In this document: positions 33,299-42,160 of the stretch, piece after piece
Numbering within the stretch: the first letter of the stretch is position 1
Layout of the letters: every line of letters starts with the position of its first letter
DNA from: Marinibacterium profundimaris
GTDB lineage: Bacteria > Pseudomonadota > Alphaproteobacteria > Rhodobacterales > Rhodobacteraceae
Length of the DNA: 64,000 nt
Direction of reading: 5' to 3'
Assembly: GCF_002210095.1 (NCBI RefSeq)
Contig: NZ_AQQR01000004.1
Location: 492,691 to 556,690 of the forward strand
Notes under the pieces: generated by a model
Told to the model about the DNA's origin: nothing
Databases searched by the model: none
Seen by the model: the letters and a program-made list of their open reading frames with translations, nothing else
Made by a program: the position numbers and the translations under genes

Positions 33299-35586
33299 GC
33301 TGCTGCCTCCTTCACAGTCAGATTGGTGCGCGGCCATATCAGGACGAAGGTCGTGCCCCGCTCTCCGTCCGAGCGGATCGAGATCTCTCCTCCCGCCAGG
33401 TCCACGTACTTGCGCACCATCGCCAGCCCCATGCCGCTGCTTTCCACCTGGTCCCGCGGACGCAGGGTCTGGAACAGCTCGAACACCTTGGACTGGAATT
33501 CCTCCGGAATGCCGGGGCCGTCGTCCTCCACCCGGAAGACGAAGGCACCCGGCCGTTGCTCCACCTCGACCCGGACCAGGCCGGTATCGCGGTCATGGTG
33601 CTTGAACGCGTTACTCACCAGGTTCAGCAGCACCGTCTCGATTGGCGCCGAGGGCAGCTCGATGTCGGCAAAAGCTGGCGAGACTTCGAGCGTGAACCCC
33701 TCGGGGATGGCCACCAGCGCGCGCAGGTCCTCCATCATGCGATCGCCGCGCACCATCACCGCCGGCGTGTCGACGCGCCCGATCCGCGAATGTTCCAGCA
33801 GGTCGTCCAGCAGCCGTTCCATCCGCTGCACCCGGTTGCGCAGCATGTCGAGGCTCTCGCGCGTGTCCTCGGTCAGGTGCGGCTCCAGGTCTTCCTCGAG
33901 CCAGCGCGAGGCATTGTCGATCACCCGCAGCGGCGCGCGCAGATCGTGCGAGGCGACATAGGCGAACTGGTCAAGCTCGGTGTTGGAGCGCTGCAGCGCG
34001 TCGATCAGGACCTCGCGCTGCCGCTCGACCTCGTGCTTGAACGAGTTATCGTGCACGACGCCGATGAAATGCACCTGCCCGTCGTACCTGGCCCGGCCCA
34101 GAGACACCTCAAGCGGGAAGCGGCTGCCATCCTTGCGCTGGCCCCAGACCACCCGCAGCGGCTTCATCGCCGGCGCGCGGCCCAGGGCGGCGGCCTGCGC
34201 GACGTGGCTCTGGTGGTCGGCGCGTTCCTCGGGCGGCATCAGCATCGTCAGCGGCGCGCCGACCAGATCGTCCCGGTCGTGGCGGAACATCCGCGCCAGG
34301 GCGGGGTTCACCTCGCTGATGATGCCATCGGCGCCGATGATGATGATCCCCTCGGAGGCGCTGTTCAGAAGCGCCTCCAGCCGGGCGGATTCGCGGATCA
34401 GGTCGTCCGTCATCTCCATGAAGCTGCGTGCCAGGGTGCCGACCTCGTCCTCGGACCGGATCTCGTAATCGATCCGCTCCCCGCGCGAGCCGCGTGCGCG
34501 CACCGCCTTGTCGAGAGCGGTCAGAGGCCGGGTCAGCCTCCGCGCGAACAGGACCGCCAGCAGGCCCACCACCAGCAGCAGGGCCAGCGATGTCGCGCCG
34601 TCGCGCAGCAGTTGCTGCCGCGCCGGGGCGAAGAGCGCCGCCGCCGGCATCCGGGTGACCACGTTCAGCCAATGCGGGCTGCCGGCCTTTTCGCGCAGGA
34701 TCGGGACCGAGGCATAGGCCTGATCGCCGACAATCCCCGACCGCTGTTCGCCGGGCCGCTGGTTCGCCAGCTCCCAGTCGCGCGGCAGGGTCCAGCCGGG
34801 ATCGTCCCGGAAGCGCAGAACGGGAGGGGGCCGGTCATCGGAAAAGGTCATGTAGGCGCCATCGTGATCGATGATCGTGACGGCCAGGCCCTTGGGCAGG
34901 TCGGGCGCGGCCCCCTGCAGCATGGCCTCGTAATCGGCGTTGATCACGATCGCGCCGAACAGATCGCCCGCATCGTCCAGCACAGGCTGCACCACGCGGA
35001 TGGTGACGGTGCCGTCGCTCTCGCCGAAATCCAGGTTGTAATCGACGTTCGAGAAATAGCTGCTGCGCACCCCCATTCGCGCGATCCCGTCCAGGTAGTC
35101 GCGGTGCCCTTTCGATTGCAGCATCTCGGCCGGCATGATCTGCGGCCCGTCCGGCCCACGGTCGACCCGGACCAGTTCGCGCCAGTCATCGGCCCGGCCG
35201 ATAAGCCGGATCTGCGTGTAATGCGGCCGCGTGCGCAGGAAGACGGCGAACACGGCCGCCAACCGTTCTTCGCTTTGGGCGGTGGCATCGCCGCCCATCG
35301 CCGGATCCATCCCGCCGGCTTCGGCATAGGCGCGCACGATCGCGCCCACCGACGGAAAACGGGCGTTTTCAGCCGCGTCCTCCTGCATCATGTCGAAGAC
35401 CGCGCCGACCCCCTCGGCGTAAAGCGTGCCGGTCAGTTCCAGGCGGGCCAGGCTCTCGGCCTGCAGCCAGGTCCGGAACCCCAGCTGGTGCAGTCCGGCC
35501 AGGACCATCACAGAGCCGCAGGCCAGGGCGACAATGACGGCCAGGATCCGAAACCTCAGCGTCACCCGGTGCAGCATGCCCCCCAT
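33295..35586 (-). CDS. Membrane sensor histidine kinase (Cache-like, HAMP, PAS)
   Basis: 763 residues. TM1 (~12-32), a ~300-residue periplasmic sensor of double-Cache appearance (SSYFSNVDYNLDFGESDG-like segment; VTIRVVQPV; AIVINADYE), TM2 (~328-350), HAMP (~350-400), a PAS domain (~415-520, SEGIIIIGADGIISEVNPA) and a HisKA/ATPase core: H-box SHDLRAPL (~546), N-box LVSNAFKHH, G1 VEDDGPGIP and G2 GMGLAMV. It should sense an extracytoplasmic small molecule. The start at 35586 lies 8 bp after the upstream regulator's stop; 35577 is an alternative. It would feed the two receivers and the hybrid kinase of its operon. Confidence 0.88.
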   Translation of the reverse strand: MGGMLHRVTLRFRILAVIVALACGSVMVLAGLHQLGFRTWLQAESLARLELTGTLYAEGVGAVFDMMQEDAAENARFPSVGAIVRAYAEAGGMDPAMGGDATAQSEERLAAVFAVFLRTRPHYTQIRLIGRADDWRELVRVDRGPDGPQIMPAEMLQSKGHRDYLDGIARMGVRSSYFSNVDYNLDFGESDGTVTIRVVQPVLDDAGDLFGAIVINADYEAMLQGAAPDLPKGLAVTIIDHDGAYMTFSDDRPPPVLRFRDDPGWTLPRDWELANQRPGEQRSGIVGDQAYASVPILREKAGSPHWLNVVTRMPAAALFAPARQQLLRDGATSLALLLVVGLLAVLFARRLTRPLTALDKAVRARGSRGERIDYEIRSEDEVGTLARSFMEMTDDLIRESARLEALLNSASEGIIIIGADGIISEVNPALARMFRHDRDDLVGAPLTMLMPPEERADHQSHVAQAAALGRAPAMKPLRVVWGQRKDGSRFPLEVSLGRARYDGQVHFIGVVHDNSFKHEVERQREVLIDALQRSNTELDQFAYVASHDLRAPLRVIDNASRWLEEDLEPHLTEDTRESLDMLRNRVQRMERLLDDLLEHSRIGRVDTPAVMVRGDRMMEDLRALVAIPEGFTLEVSPAFADIELPSAPIETVLLNLVSNAFKHHDRDTGLVRVEVEQRPGAFVFRVEDDGPGIPEEFQSKVFELFQTLRPRDQVESSGMGLAMVRKYVDLAGGEISIRSDGERGTTFVLIWPRTNLTVKEAAA

Positions 35587-35594
35587 GCGCCCCC

Positions 35595-36311
35595 CTATTG
35601 CAGGCGGGAGAGGACCAGCCGCTCGTCCTGGAAACCGAGCGTGAGCGTGGCGATGTCGTCGCACAGCGTCACGATGTCGAGGCAGCCGCGTTCGACCATG
35701 GTCAGCCGCATGCGCAGATCGCCGTCGATCTCGTCCGTCTTGAGCCGGGCGATCCCGGCCAGCAGCCCGCCGATCAGCTCGCGGGTTTCCGGCCCGCAGG
35801 ACCGTACGAAGCGTTCGACCGAGGCCTTGAGCGTCGAGGCCATCACCTGCGCCTCGCTGGTCATCGCCAGCACGATCCGCCGCTCCAGCGCCGAGGCCAC
35901 GGATTTCTGCAGGGCCGAAACGGTAAGCTCTTCCTTGACGATGTAATCGGCGCAGCCGCTGCGCATCGCCTCGATCGCGGTTGAATGATCGGTGACGCTG
36001 GTCACCATGATCGGCAGCGCGCTGACCTGGTCGGGATGCGCCTGCACCACCGCCAGCGCATCCAGCCCGGTGTCGAAGCCCAGGTGATAGTCGATGAAGA
36101 CGATGTCGTATTCCGCCCCATCCAGCAGGTCGCGCATCTGGTCGATGGTCTGCGCCGCGTCGATGTCGAAATCCAGCCCCGCCTTGCGGCAGAACTTGCG
36201 CAGGCGGAGGATGTCGATCTCGCTGTCGTCCAGGATCAGCGCCCGCGTCATGCGGCGCATGCCGGTGGTCCCGGGCGCGGTCTGTTTGGGTTCCGTTTTC
36301 GTGGGTGCCAT
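35595..36311 (-). CDS. Response regulator with unusual helical C-terminus
   Basis: 238 residues. The receiver spans ~22-140, with acidic DD in LILDDSEID, acceptor D74 in VFIDYHLG, a Thr/Ser switch in MVTSVTD and Lys in YIVKEEL. The last ~100 residues are all-helical (ALERRIVLAMTSEAQVMAS, GGLLAGIARL, GCLDIVTLCDDIATL) and match no DNA-binding output I know; they might be a four-helix phosphotransfer or DHp-like dimer domain. First gene of the phosphorelay operon. Starts at 36311 or 36332 are both possible. Confidence 0.78.
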   Translation of the reverse strand: MAPTKTEPKQTAPGTTGMRRMTRALILDDSEIDILRLRKFCRKAGLDFDIDAAQTIDQMRDLLDGAEYDIVFIDYHLGFDTGLDALAVVQAHPDQVSALPIMVTSVTDHSTAIEAMRSGCADYIVKEELTVSALQKSVASALERRIVLAMTSEAQVMASTLKASVERFVRSCGPETRELIGGLLAGIARLKTDEIDGDLRMRLTMVERGCLDIVTLCDDIATLTLGFQDERLVLSRLQ

Positions 36312-36805
36312 GTTCAAACTCCGGTCAATCATCCGGTCAGTGGTCACCCGGCGAGGGGCCTCCTCTTCCGGTCGCTCCCTGATCGGGCGGTCCGGCGACA
36401 ACGTGCCCCGGGCCGCATGAATCGCGCGCGCCACCATGGCGTGCGCAAGCAACAACGAGCGAGGTCAAAGCACGGTCGTCCACGCCAGTGCCGTGCCAGC
36501 CCCGACACGCGGCCTGCCTGCAGCCCTTCGGACCTGCCCGCTCCCCGTTCCGCTTTCAGGGGTCGCAAAATATCCCTGCCAACCCGTTAACACGGGCCCG
36601 ATGCTCAACCTTGACGTGCATCTAAACGCGGGCAATTCAAATCATAACCCGTGCAGTCCCGTCCGGCCCTGGCGCCGCGGACCGATCCGGCGCGGCGCAA
36701 ATCCGCCCCGGTCCGGGCCTTGTCGCTGTGGCGAGGCCGACCGCCGCGCGCTATAGTCAGCCCAAGAGCGGATCAACCGTTCCGGGCAACGAGGTGAGCA
36801 GGACC
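36312..36805. other. 494-bp intergenic region between phosphorelay and lysozyme genes
   Basis: This divergent gap must hold two promoters. A TATAGT element at 36752-36757, about 50 bp before the lysozyme ATG, could be its -10. An imperfect GC-rich dyad (GGACCG near 36680 with CGGTCC near 36710) lies upstream. No gene is convincing. Confidence 0.35.
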
Positions 36806-37603
36806 ATGGGTCAACCGAATGCAGTGAAACGCGGCACCTGGCTGGGCGCGCTGGCCCTGGCGCTGGTCATCGCAGCCTGCGGCAGCCGCGGCCCCGCGCC
36901 GTCCGATGACGGCGGCACGGCCTATCCCGCCGGCCGCTTCGACGATTACAAGCCGCACGCGTGGGAAAACGGCGGCCCCGACCGTTACCGCATCCACGGC
37001 ATCGACGTCGCCCGCTATCAGGGCACGATCGACTGGCCCGAGGTGCGCCGCGCCGGCATCTCCTTCGCCTACATCAAGGCGACCGAGGGCGGCGACATGG
37101 TCGACCCGAAATTCGAGGAGAACTGGCGCAACGCCCGCCGCGCCGGGATCCCCCGTGGCGCCTATCACTTCTACTACTTCTGCCGCTCGGCCGAGGAACA
37201 GGCCCGCTGGTTCATCCAGAACGTGCCGCGCGATCCCCAGGCCCTGCCGCCGGTGCTGGACATGGAATGGAACCCGTTCTCGCCCACCTGCACCACGCGC
37301 CCCCCGGCCGCCGTCGTCCGCTCCGAGGCGCAGATCTTCGTCCGCATGATCGAGCAGCATTACGGCAAGCGCCCGGTGATCTACACGGCGCTCGATTTCT
37401 ACGAGGACACCTATATCGGCAGGCTGCGGCGGGTGGATTTCTGGCTGCGCTCGGTCGCCGGAGAGCCGCATATCACCTACCCGGGGCAGGACTGGAAGAT
37501 CTGGCAATACACCGGGACGGGCTCGGTCCCGGGCGTGACGGGGCCGGTGGACATCAACGTCTTCCGCGACGGGCCGGCGGCTTTTGCCGACTGGGCCGGC
37601 TGA
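36806..37603 (+). CDS. GH25 (lysozyme M1-like) lipoprotein
   Basis: 265 residues. A short signal ends in a lipobox-like IAAC with C25, so it is probably a lipoprotein. The glycoside hydrolase family 25 barrel is complete: GIDVARYQG (~66-73), YIKATEGG with E94, GAYHFYYF, and the DxE pair D152/E154 in LDMEWN. GH25 enzymes are N-acetylmuramidases that cut peptidoglycan. The ATG at 36806 follows GAGGTGAG. Whether it remodels the cell's own wall or attacks others is not shown by context. Confidence 0.85.
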   Translation: MGQPNAVKRGTWLGALALALVIAACGSRGPAPSDDGGTAYPAGRFDDYKPHAWENGGPDRYRIHGIDVARYQGTIDWPEVRRAGISFAYIKATEGGDMVDPKFEENWRNARRAGIPRGAYHFYYFCRSAEEQARWFIQNVPRDPQALPPVLDMEWNPFSPTCTTRPPAAVVRSEAQIFVRMIEQHYGKRPVIYTALDFYEDTYIGRLRRVDFWLRSVAGEPHITYPGQDWKIWQYTGTGSVPGVTGPVDINVFRDGPAAFADWAG

Positions 37604-37644
37604 GCGGGCTTGGAAAGCCGCGGCCCGCGCACTAGCGTGCCGCC

Positions 37645-38874
37645 ATGACCGAAGCCCTGCACGACAGCCGCTATGCCTGGATGCGCCTCGGCCTGACGAT
37701 GGTCGTCGGGATCGTGGCCAATGTGGGCATCTGGGCCGTGGTGCTGATCATGCCCGCGGTCGAGGCCGAGCTGGGCCTGACCCGCGCCGAGGCGGCCCTG
37801 CCCTACACGCTGACCATGGTGGGCTTTGCCGTCGGCAACCTGGTGGTCGGGCGGCTGGTGGACCGGGTCGGGATCACCCGCTCGCTGCTGGCCTCGGCGC
37901 TGGTCTCGGCCTGCTGCTACGGGGTCGCCGTGCTGGCGCCGGGGCTGATGACCCTGTCGCTGGCGCATCTGGTGCTGGGGCTGGGCACGGCGGCGGGCTT
38001 CGGGCCGCTGATCGCCGACATCTCGCACTGGTTCCTGCGCCGGCGCGGCATCGCCGTGGCCCTGGCGGCCAGCAGCAACTACCTCTCGGGCGCGATCTGG
38101 CCCACGCTTCTGGCCGGAATGCTGGAAAGCGGCGGCTGGCGCGACGTCTACCTGGTGCTGGGCGCGGTGACGCTGGCGGTGGTGGTCCCGCTGGCGCTGA
38201 TGCTGCGCCGGCGCCTGCCGGACGAGGCCCACACCGCCGCCGAGGCCGCCGCCGCCACCCGCGCTCGCAGCACCGGCCTGTCGCCGCGGATGCTGCAGCT
38301 GGCGCTTGGCGTTGCCGGGGTCAGCTGCTGCGTGGCGATGGCGATGCCCCAGGTGCATATCGTGGCCTATTGCGTGGGCCTGGGCTATGGCCCCGCCGTG
38401 GGCGCCGAGATGCTGTCGCTGATGCTGCTGGGCGGCGTGATCAGCCGGATCCTCTCGGGCCTCGTGGCCGACCGCTTCGGCGGCGTGCGCACCGTTCTGA
38501 TCGGCTCGGTCCTGCAATGCCTGGCGCTGATGCTCTACCTGCCGTGGGACGGGATGGCGTCGCTCTACGTGGTCTCGGCCGTCTTCGGCCTCAGCCAGGG
38601 CGGCATCGTGCCCTCCTACGCGCTGGTGGTGCGCGAATTCCTCCCCGCGCGCGAGGCGGGGCGGCGCGTGGGTTTCCTGCTGATGCTGACGATCCTCGGC
38701 ATGGCGCTCGGCGGCTGGATGAGCGGCTGGATCTACGACATCTCCGGCAGTTATCAGCTGGCCTTCCTGAACGGCATCGCCTGGAACGGGCTGAACATCG
38801 CGATCATGACGATGCTGCTGATCCGGTCCCGCCCGCGCAAAGGGGCGGGAACGGGGATGCCGCAGCCGGCCTAG
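37645..38874 (+). CDS. MFS transporter (monocarboxylate/OFA-like)
   Basis: 409 residues with twelve hydrophobic segments and the MFS loop-2/3 motif (GRLVDRVGITRS, ~72-83) and its repeat after TM8 (GLVADRFGGVRT). The pattern of a long N-terminal half ending with RRRLPDEA and a KAAxRP-poor middle fits the oxalate:formate/monocarboxylate branch. The substrate is unknown. Its stop shares a CTAG tetranucleotide with the stop of the convergent methyltransferase. Confidence 0.85.
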   Translation: MTEALHDSRYAWMRLGLTMVVGIVANVGIWAVVLIMPAVEAELGLTRAEAALPYTLTMVGFAVGNLVVGRLVDRVGITRSLLASALVSACCYGVAVLAPGLMTLSLAHLVLGLGTAAGFGPLIADISHWFLRRRGIAVALAASSNYLSGAIWPTLLAGMLESGGWRDVYLVLGAVTLAVVVPLALMLRRRLPDEAHTAAEAAAATRARSTGLSPRMLQLALGVAGVSCCVAMAMPQVHIVAYCVGLGYGPAVGAEMLSLMLLGGVISRILSGLVADRFGGVRTVLIGSVLQCLALMLYLPWDGMASLYVVSAVFGLSQGGIVPSYALVVREFLPAREAGRRVGFLLMLTILGMALGGWMSGWIYDISGSYQLAFLNGIAWNGLNIAIMTMLLIRSRPRKGAGTGMPQPA

Positions 38875-39500
38875 ACCTTCCGGAAGACGGCGATCTTCGC
38901 CATGTCGTCCTTGTGCTCGCCCGTGGCACCGTCGCCGTAGATCCGCACCTCGGGCAGCGACAGCCCGGAGATCCGGTCCCCCAGCGCCGTCAGCGCGGCA
39001 TCGAAACCATGCGCCTCGAAATGCGCCCCGTTGATCGCCAGCGCAAACACAGCCCCCGGCGCCGCGAGCCGCAACAGCTCCTCCAGCACCTCGGGACCCA
39101 CATGGCCATGGGTAAAGGTCCCGGACGAGACGACGCCGGGATAGGTGCCATCGGCCACGCCGACCCCGACATAAAGATCCGCCTCCAGCAGATCCCGGTA
39201 ACAGCCCTTGCCGCGCGCCACCTCCAGCATCTCGGGCGAGATATCGACGCCATCCACCGGCGCGATCCCCGCCTGTGCCAGCGCCACGCCGCAAAGCCCG
39301 GTGCCCGCGCCCACGTCCAGGACCGGCCCGGCGCCGCCCGCATCCGCATAGGCGCGCGCGGTGGCCTGCGGCAGGGCATAGGCCTCGGCCGCGGCAAAGC
39401 TGTTGTCGTAATCCTCCGCCCACCGCGCATAGAGATCGCGATTGTCGTCGGGGGTCTGCAGGGAATAAGCGGCCTCGAGGCCCGTATCTTTGGAAGTCAT
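38871..39500 (-). CDS. Class I SAM-dependent methyltransferase
   Basis: 209 residues. Motif I is VLDVGAGTGLCG (~60-71), followed by the acidic loop DGVDISPEML and the post-I region; the fold is a Rossmann methyltransferase of the WBSCR27/ubiE-like kind. The target molecule is unknown. It converges on the MFS gene with a 4-bp overlap and is divergent from the epimerase-like gene. Confidence 0.82.
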   Translation of the reverse strand: MTSKDTGLEAAYSLQTPDDNRDLYARWAEDYDNSFAAAEAYALPQATARAYADAGGAGPVLDVGAGTGLCGVALAQAGIAPVDGVDISPEMLEVARGKGCYRDLLEADLYVGVGVADGTYPGVVSSGTFTHGHVGPEVLEELLRLAAPGAVFALAINGAHFEAHGFDAALTALGDRISGLSLPEVRIYGDGATGEHKDDMAKIAVFRKV

Positions 39501-39574
39501 CCCCCAAACAACCGCGCCCGGCCCCGAAGTGCAACCCCACCACCCGCACGACAGCGCCCCCTCTCACCGTCCCC

Positions 39575-39713
39575 CTGCTTCATCTTTGCCCAAATACCTC
39601 ATCCCGACAGCCGACAGCAGCGCAGGTCCCGGGCATGATGTACCCACATGTCGTCTTCCTGGCCGCAAATACCTCCGGGGGAGTCGCCCGAGGGCGACGG
39701 GGGCAGCGCCCCC
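39575..39713. repeat. Two repeat copies followed by tandem hairpins
   Basis: Minus-sense copies of the ~27-bp repeat lie at 39575-39600 and 39653-39676. The second is followed at once by GTCGCCC-GA-GGGCGAC (39683-39698) and GGGGGC-AGC-GCCCCC (39699-39713). This repeat-plus-hairpin block fills most of the 257-bp gap between the divergent methyltransferase and epimerase-like genes. Confidence 0.6.
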
Positions 39714-39757
39714 TTCCCCCACTGGACATCCCGCGCCGCGCCTCGCACAAAGGTCCC

Positions 39758-40618
39758 ATGACCAAGACCCTGCTTTCCTTCGGCCACGGCTTTTCGGCCC
39801 GCGCGCTTGTGCCGCTCCTGCCCTCCGACTGGCGCGTCATCGGCACCACCCGCTCGCCCGAAAAGGCGGCCGGGATCGCCGCGACCGGGGTCGAGCCGCT
39901 GATCTGGCCCGGCGACGCCGAGATCCCGCTCGACGGGGTCACGCACCTGCTGACGTCCGTGGCCCCCCGGGGCGAGGGCGATCCGGTTCTGAACGCCTTC
40001 CGCGACCAGATCGCCGCCCGCGCGGACCAGTTCGACTGGGTGGGCTACCTTTCCACCACCGGGGTCTACGGCGACCATGACGGCGGCTGGGTGGACGAGG
40101 ACACGCCGCTGGAGCCCTCGACCCGCCGCGGCAAGTGGCGGCAGGCGGCGGAGGCCGAGTGGCAGGCGATCCCCGGGCTGCCGCTGCATATCTTCCGGCT
40201 CGCCGGGATCTACGGGCCGGGACGCGGGCCCTTTGCCAAGGTGCGCAACGGCACCGCGCGACGGATCGTGAAACCGGGACAGGTGTTCTCGCGCATCCAT
40301 GTGGACGACATCGCGCAGGTGCTGCTGGCCTCGATCGACCGCCCGAACCCGGGCGCGGTCTACAACCTCTGCGACGACGACCCAGCCCCGCCGCAGGAGG
40401 TCATCGCCCATGCCGCCGAATTGCTGGGCCTGCCGCTGCCGCCCGAAATTCCCTTTGACGAGGCCGAGATGACGCCGATGGCGCGCAGCTTTTATGCCGA
40501 AAGCAAGCGGGTGAAGAACGACCGCATCAAGGAAGAGCTGGGGATCGCGCTGCGCTATCCCGATTACCGCTCGGGGCTTGCCGCGCTGCTGGCGGCAGAA
40601 GGCGAAGGCGCGGACTGA
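39758..40618 (+). CDS. NAD(P)-dependent epimerase/dehydratase-like protein (YeeZ type)
   Basis: 286 residues of extended-SDR fold. The N-terminal glycine motif is unusual (LLSFGHGFSARAL, GxGxxA-like as in YeeZ); YLSTTGVYGDHDGGWVDE is the family's middle signature, and FRLAGIYGPGRGPF follows. The ATG at 39758 starts the Rossmann strand; longer starts read through the repeat region and are unlikely. The reaction is unknown. Confidence 0.78.
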   Translation: MTKTLLSFGHGFSARALVPLLPSDWRVIGTTRSPEKAAGIAATGVEPLIWPGDAEIPLDGVTHLLTSVAPRGEGDPVLNAFRDQIAARADQFDWVGYLSTTGVYGDHDGGWVDEDTPLEPSTRRGKWRQAAEAEWQAIPGLPLHIFRLAGIYGPGRGPFAKVRNGTARRIVKPGQVFSRIHVDDIAQVLLASIDRPNPGAVYNLCDDDPAPPQEVIAHAAELLGLPLPPEIPFDEAEMTPMARSFYAESKRVKNDRIKEELGIALRYPDYRSGLAALLAAEGEGAD

Positions 40619-40622
40619 AGGG

Positions 40623-41330
40623 TCAGTAGACCTCGGCCAGAACGGCGTCGGCGCGCTTCAGCCACTCCCACAGCGGCTTCTTCTGGTGGCTCAGCCGCAG
40701 CCCGGCGCTGCGCAGCTTCGCCAGCGCCTTCAGGTGGGCCGAGAAATCGCCCGGCAGCGCCTTCAGCCTCTCGTGCAACAGGCTCGAGCGGTCGACCACG
40801 GCCTCGGGCGCGATCAGCCCGCTTTTCATCGCCGCTTCGATATCCGAGCGCAGCGCCTGCAGGCGCCGCACGGCGGCAGGGATCCGGCAGCGCGCCGCCG
40901 CCATCTGCGCGCGCTCGAAGCGCGACACCTTCGAGGCATGGCTGCACATGTGGTCCTTGCAGCGTTCCGACAGGTACACCAGTTCATCGATGCCGCCCGG
41001 CCCGTTGGCCAGGAAATCGTACATTGCGTCGCGCAGCCGCTGCTGGCGCGTGGTGATCACCTGCGGCTTCAGCAGCGGCGCAAAGCCCATATGCGCCAGA
41101 CCGGCCTGGCCCACGGCTTCCAGCCGGCATTCCTCCACCTGTTCCAGCGCGGCCCAGGCGGCGCGGTAGGCGGCATAGGGTTCGGCATCTTCGACCGAGG
41201 CATCGGCCAGCGAGGAAAGAAAGGTCTTCTCGGCGGTGGTGTAAGCCTTGAGCGCGGCGCCCATGCCGGTCCGGCCCAGCTTTGTCGGCTTGTTCTGTGC
41301 CCACCAATCGTAGGTGAGGGTCCAACCCAT
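40623..41330 (-). CDS. Conserved helical protein of unknown function
   Basis: 235 residues from an ATG with GGAG 8 nt upstream. Composition and spacing suggest an almost entirely alpha-helical, soluble protein with a tryptophan-rich N-terminus (MGWTLTYDWW) and a C-terminal KKPLWEWLKRAD. Four cysteines are scattered (EECRLE, ERCKDHMCSH, ARCRIP), two of them as CxxxxC next to His (CKDHMCSH), a conceivable metal site. I do not recognise the family. It is convergent with the epimerase-like gene, 4 bp apart, and stands alone. Confidence 0.6.
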   Translation of the reverse strand: MGWTLTYDWWAQNKPTKLGRTGMGAALKAYTTAEKTFLSSLADASVEDAEPYAAYRAAWAALEQVEECRLEAVGQAGLAHMGFAPLLKPQVITTRQQRLRDAMYDFLANGPGGIDELVYLSERCKDHMCSHASKVSRFERAQMAAARCRIPAAVRRLQALRSDIEAAMKSGLIAPEAVVDRSSLLHERLKALPGDFSAHLKALAKLRSAGLRLSHQKKPLWEWLKRADAVLAEVY

Positions 41331-41490
41331 GAGAAACTCCAGACATTATCAAACAGGTATCCCCAAATGCTGCGGGGACCAATAAAACAAGGGAAGGATG
41401 CGCGATTTGGCAAGGCCGGTCCATGCCCTTCTTCGCGTAAGCGCGGGATTATGCGAAATTTGCACGGATTTCGCGCCATCGTCGGCAGGT

Positions 41491-42159
41491 TCAGGCCGGC
41501 GGATGCGCCTTTTCCGCGTGCAACAGGCGTCCGATCCCCAGTCCCAGCAGGCCAAGCGCCCCCAGCACCAGCATCGCCACCACCCCGTTCGAGGCGTAAA
41601 AGACCAGCCGGTCGGGCCAGTCCAGCGCGTTGAGGAACGGGTAGGGCAGCCCGCTCGTCACCGGCCCCGCGGGCATGTCGGCGCGCGGCTGCACGTAAAG
41701 CTCGGCCCAGGCGACATAGGCCAGGATGATCCCCAAAAGCGGCAGCACCCCGCGCCAGACCCGCCTGTAGGCTCGCGCGATCAGCCCCGCGTCGAGGATC
41801 TGAAGCGCGGGGCCGAGCGCGTGCAGATAATATTGCTCTAGAAACGGGATGTCCCCGTTGCCGTTCACCAGCGCCGGATCCTCGAAGAAGAGCTTCCAGT
41901 AAAGAAACACCACCATGACGTTCAGGACCGAGGCGCAGATCGCCGTCACCTCGTGACGCCGGGTGATCCGCCCATAGCTCAGCGCCAGCATCCGCGAGGC
42001 GCTGTAGGCCGACAGGGTCAGCGCCCAGATCGTCAGGTAGCGGAACGGCCCGCCCGCCGGCCAGTTGGTGGCGGTCCAGCCCTGCCACGCCAAGTAGGCC
42101 AATGCCAGGACAAGGGTGATCCAGCGGTAGATCCGGACGGGGCGGGTCCGGATCTCCAT
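41491..42159 (-). CDS. Six-TM integral membrane protein downstream of dxs (FAR-17a/AIG1-like)
   Basis: 222 residues with about six hydrophobic segments (WITLVLALAYLAW; YLTIWALTLSAYSA; AICASVLNVMVVFLYW; HALGPALQILDAGLIA; VLPLLGIILAYVAWAELY; VVAMLVLGALGLLGLG). The arrangement resembles the FAR-17a/AIG1 group, but I hold this loosely. Its ATG lies 1 bp beyond the dxs stop, so it is almost certainly translated from the dxs mRNA. A role linked to isoprenoid products is possible but unproven. Confidence 0.65.
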   Translation of the reverse strand: MEIRTRPVRIYRWITLVLALAYLAWQGWTATNWPAGGPFRYLTIWALTLSAYSASRMLALSYGRITRRHEVTAICASVLNVMVVFLYWKLFFEDPALVNGNGDIPFLEQYYLHALGPALQILDAGLIARAYRRVWRGVLPLLGIILAYVAWAELYVQPRADMPAGPVTSGLPYPFLNALDWPDRLVFYASNGVVAMLVLGALGLLGLGIGRLLHAEKAHPPA

Positions 42160-42160
42160 C

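Noticed and set aside
36680..36720. Possible terminator or small RNA in the GC-rich dyad before the lysozyme gene
   Set aside because: The pairing is imperfect and no T-run follows; too weak to call.
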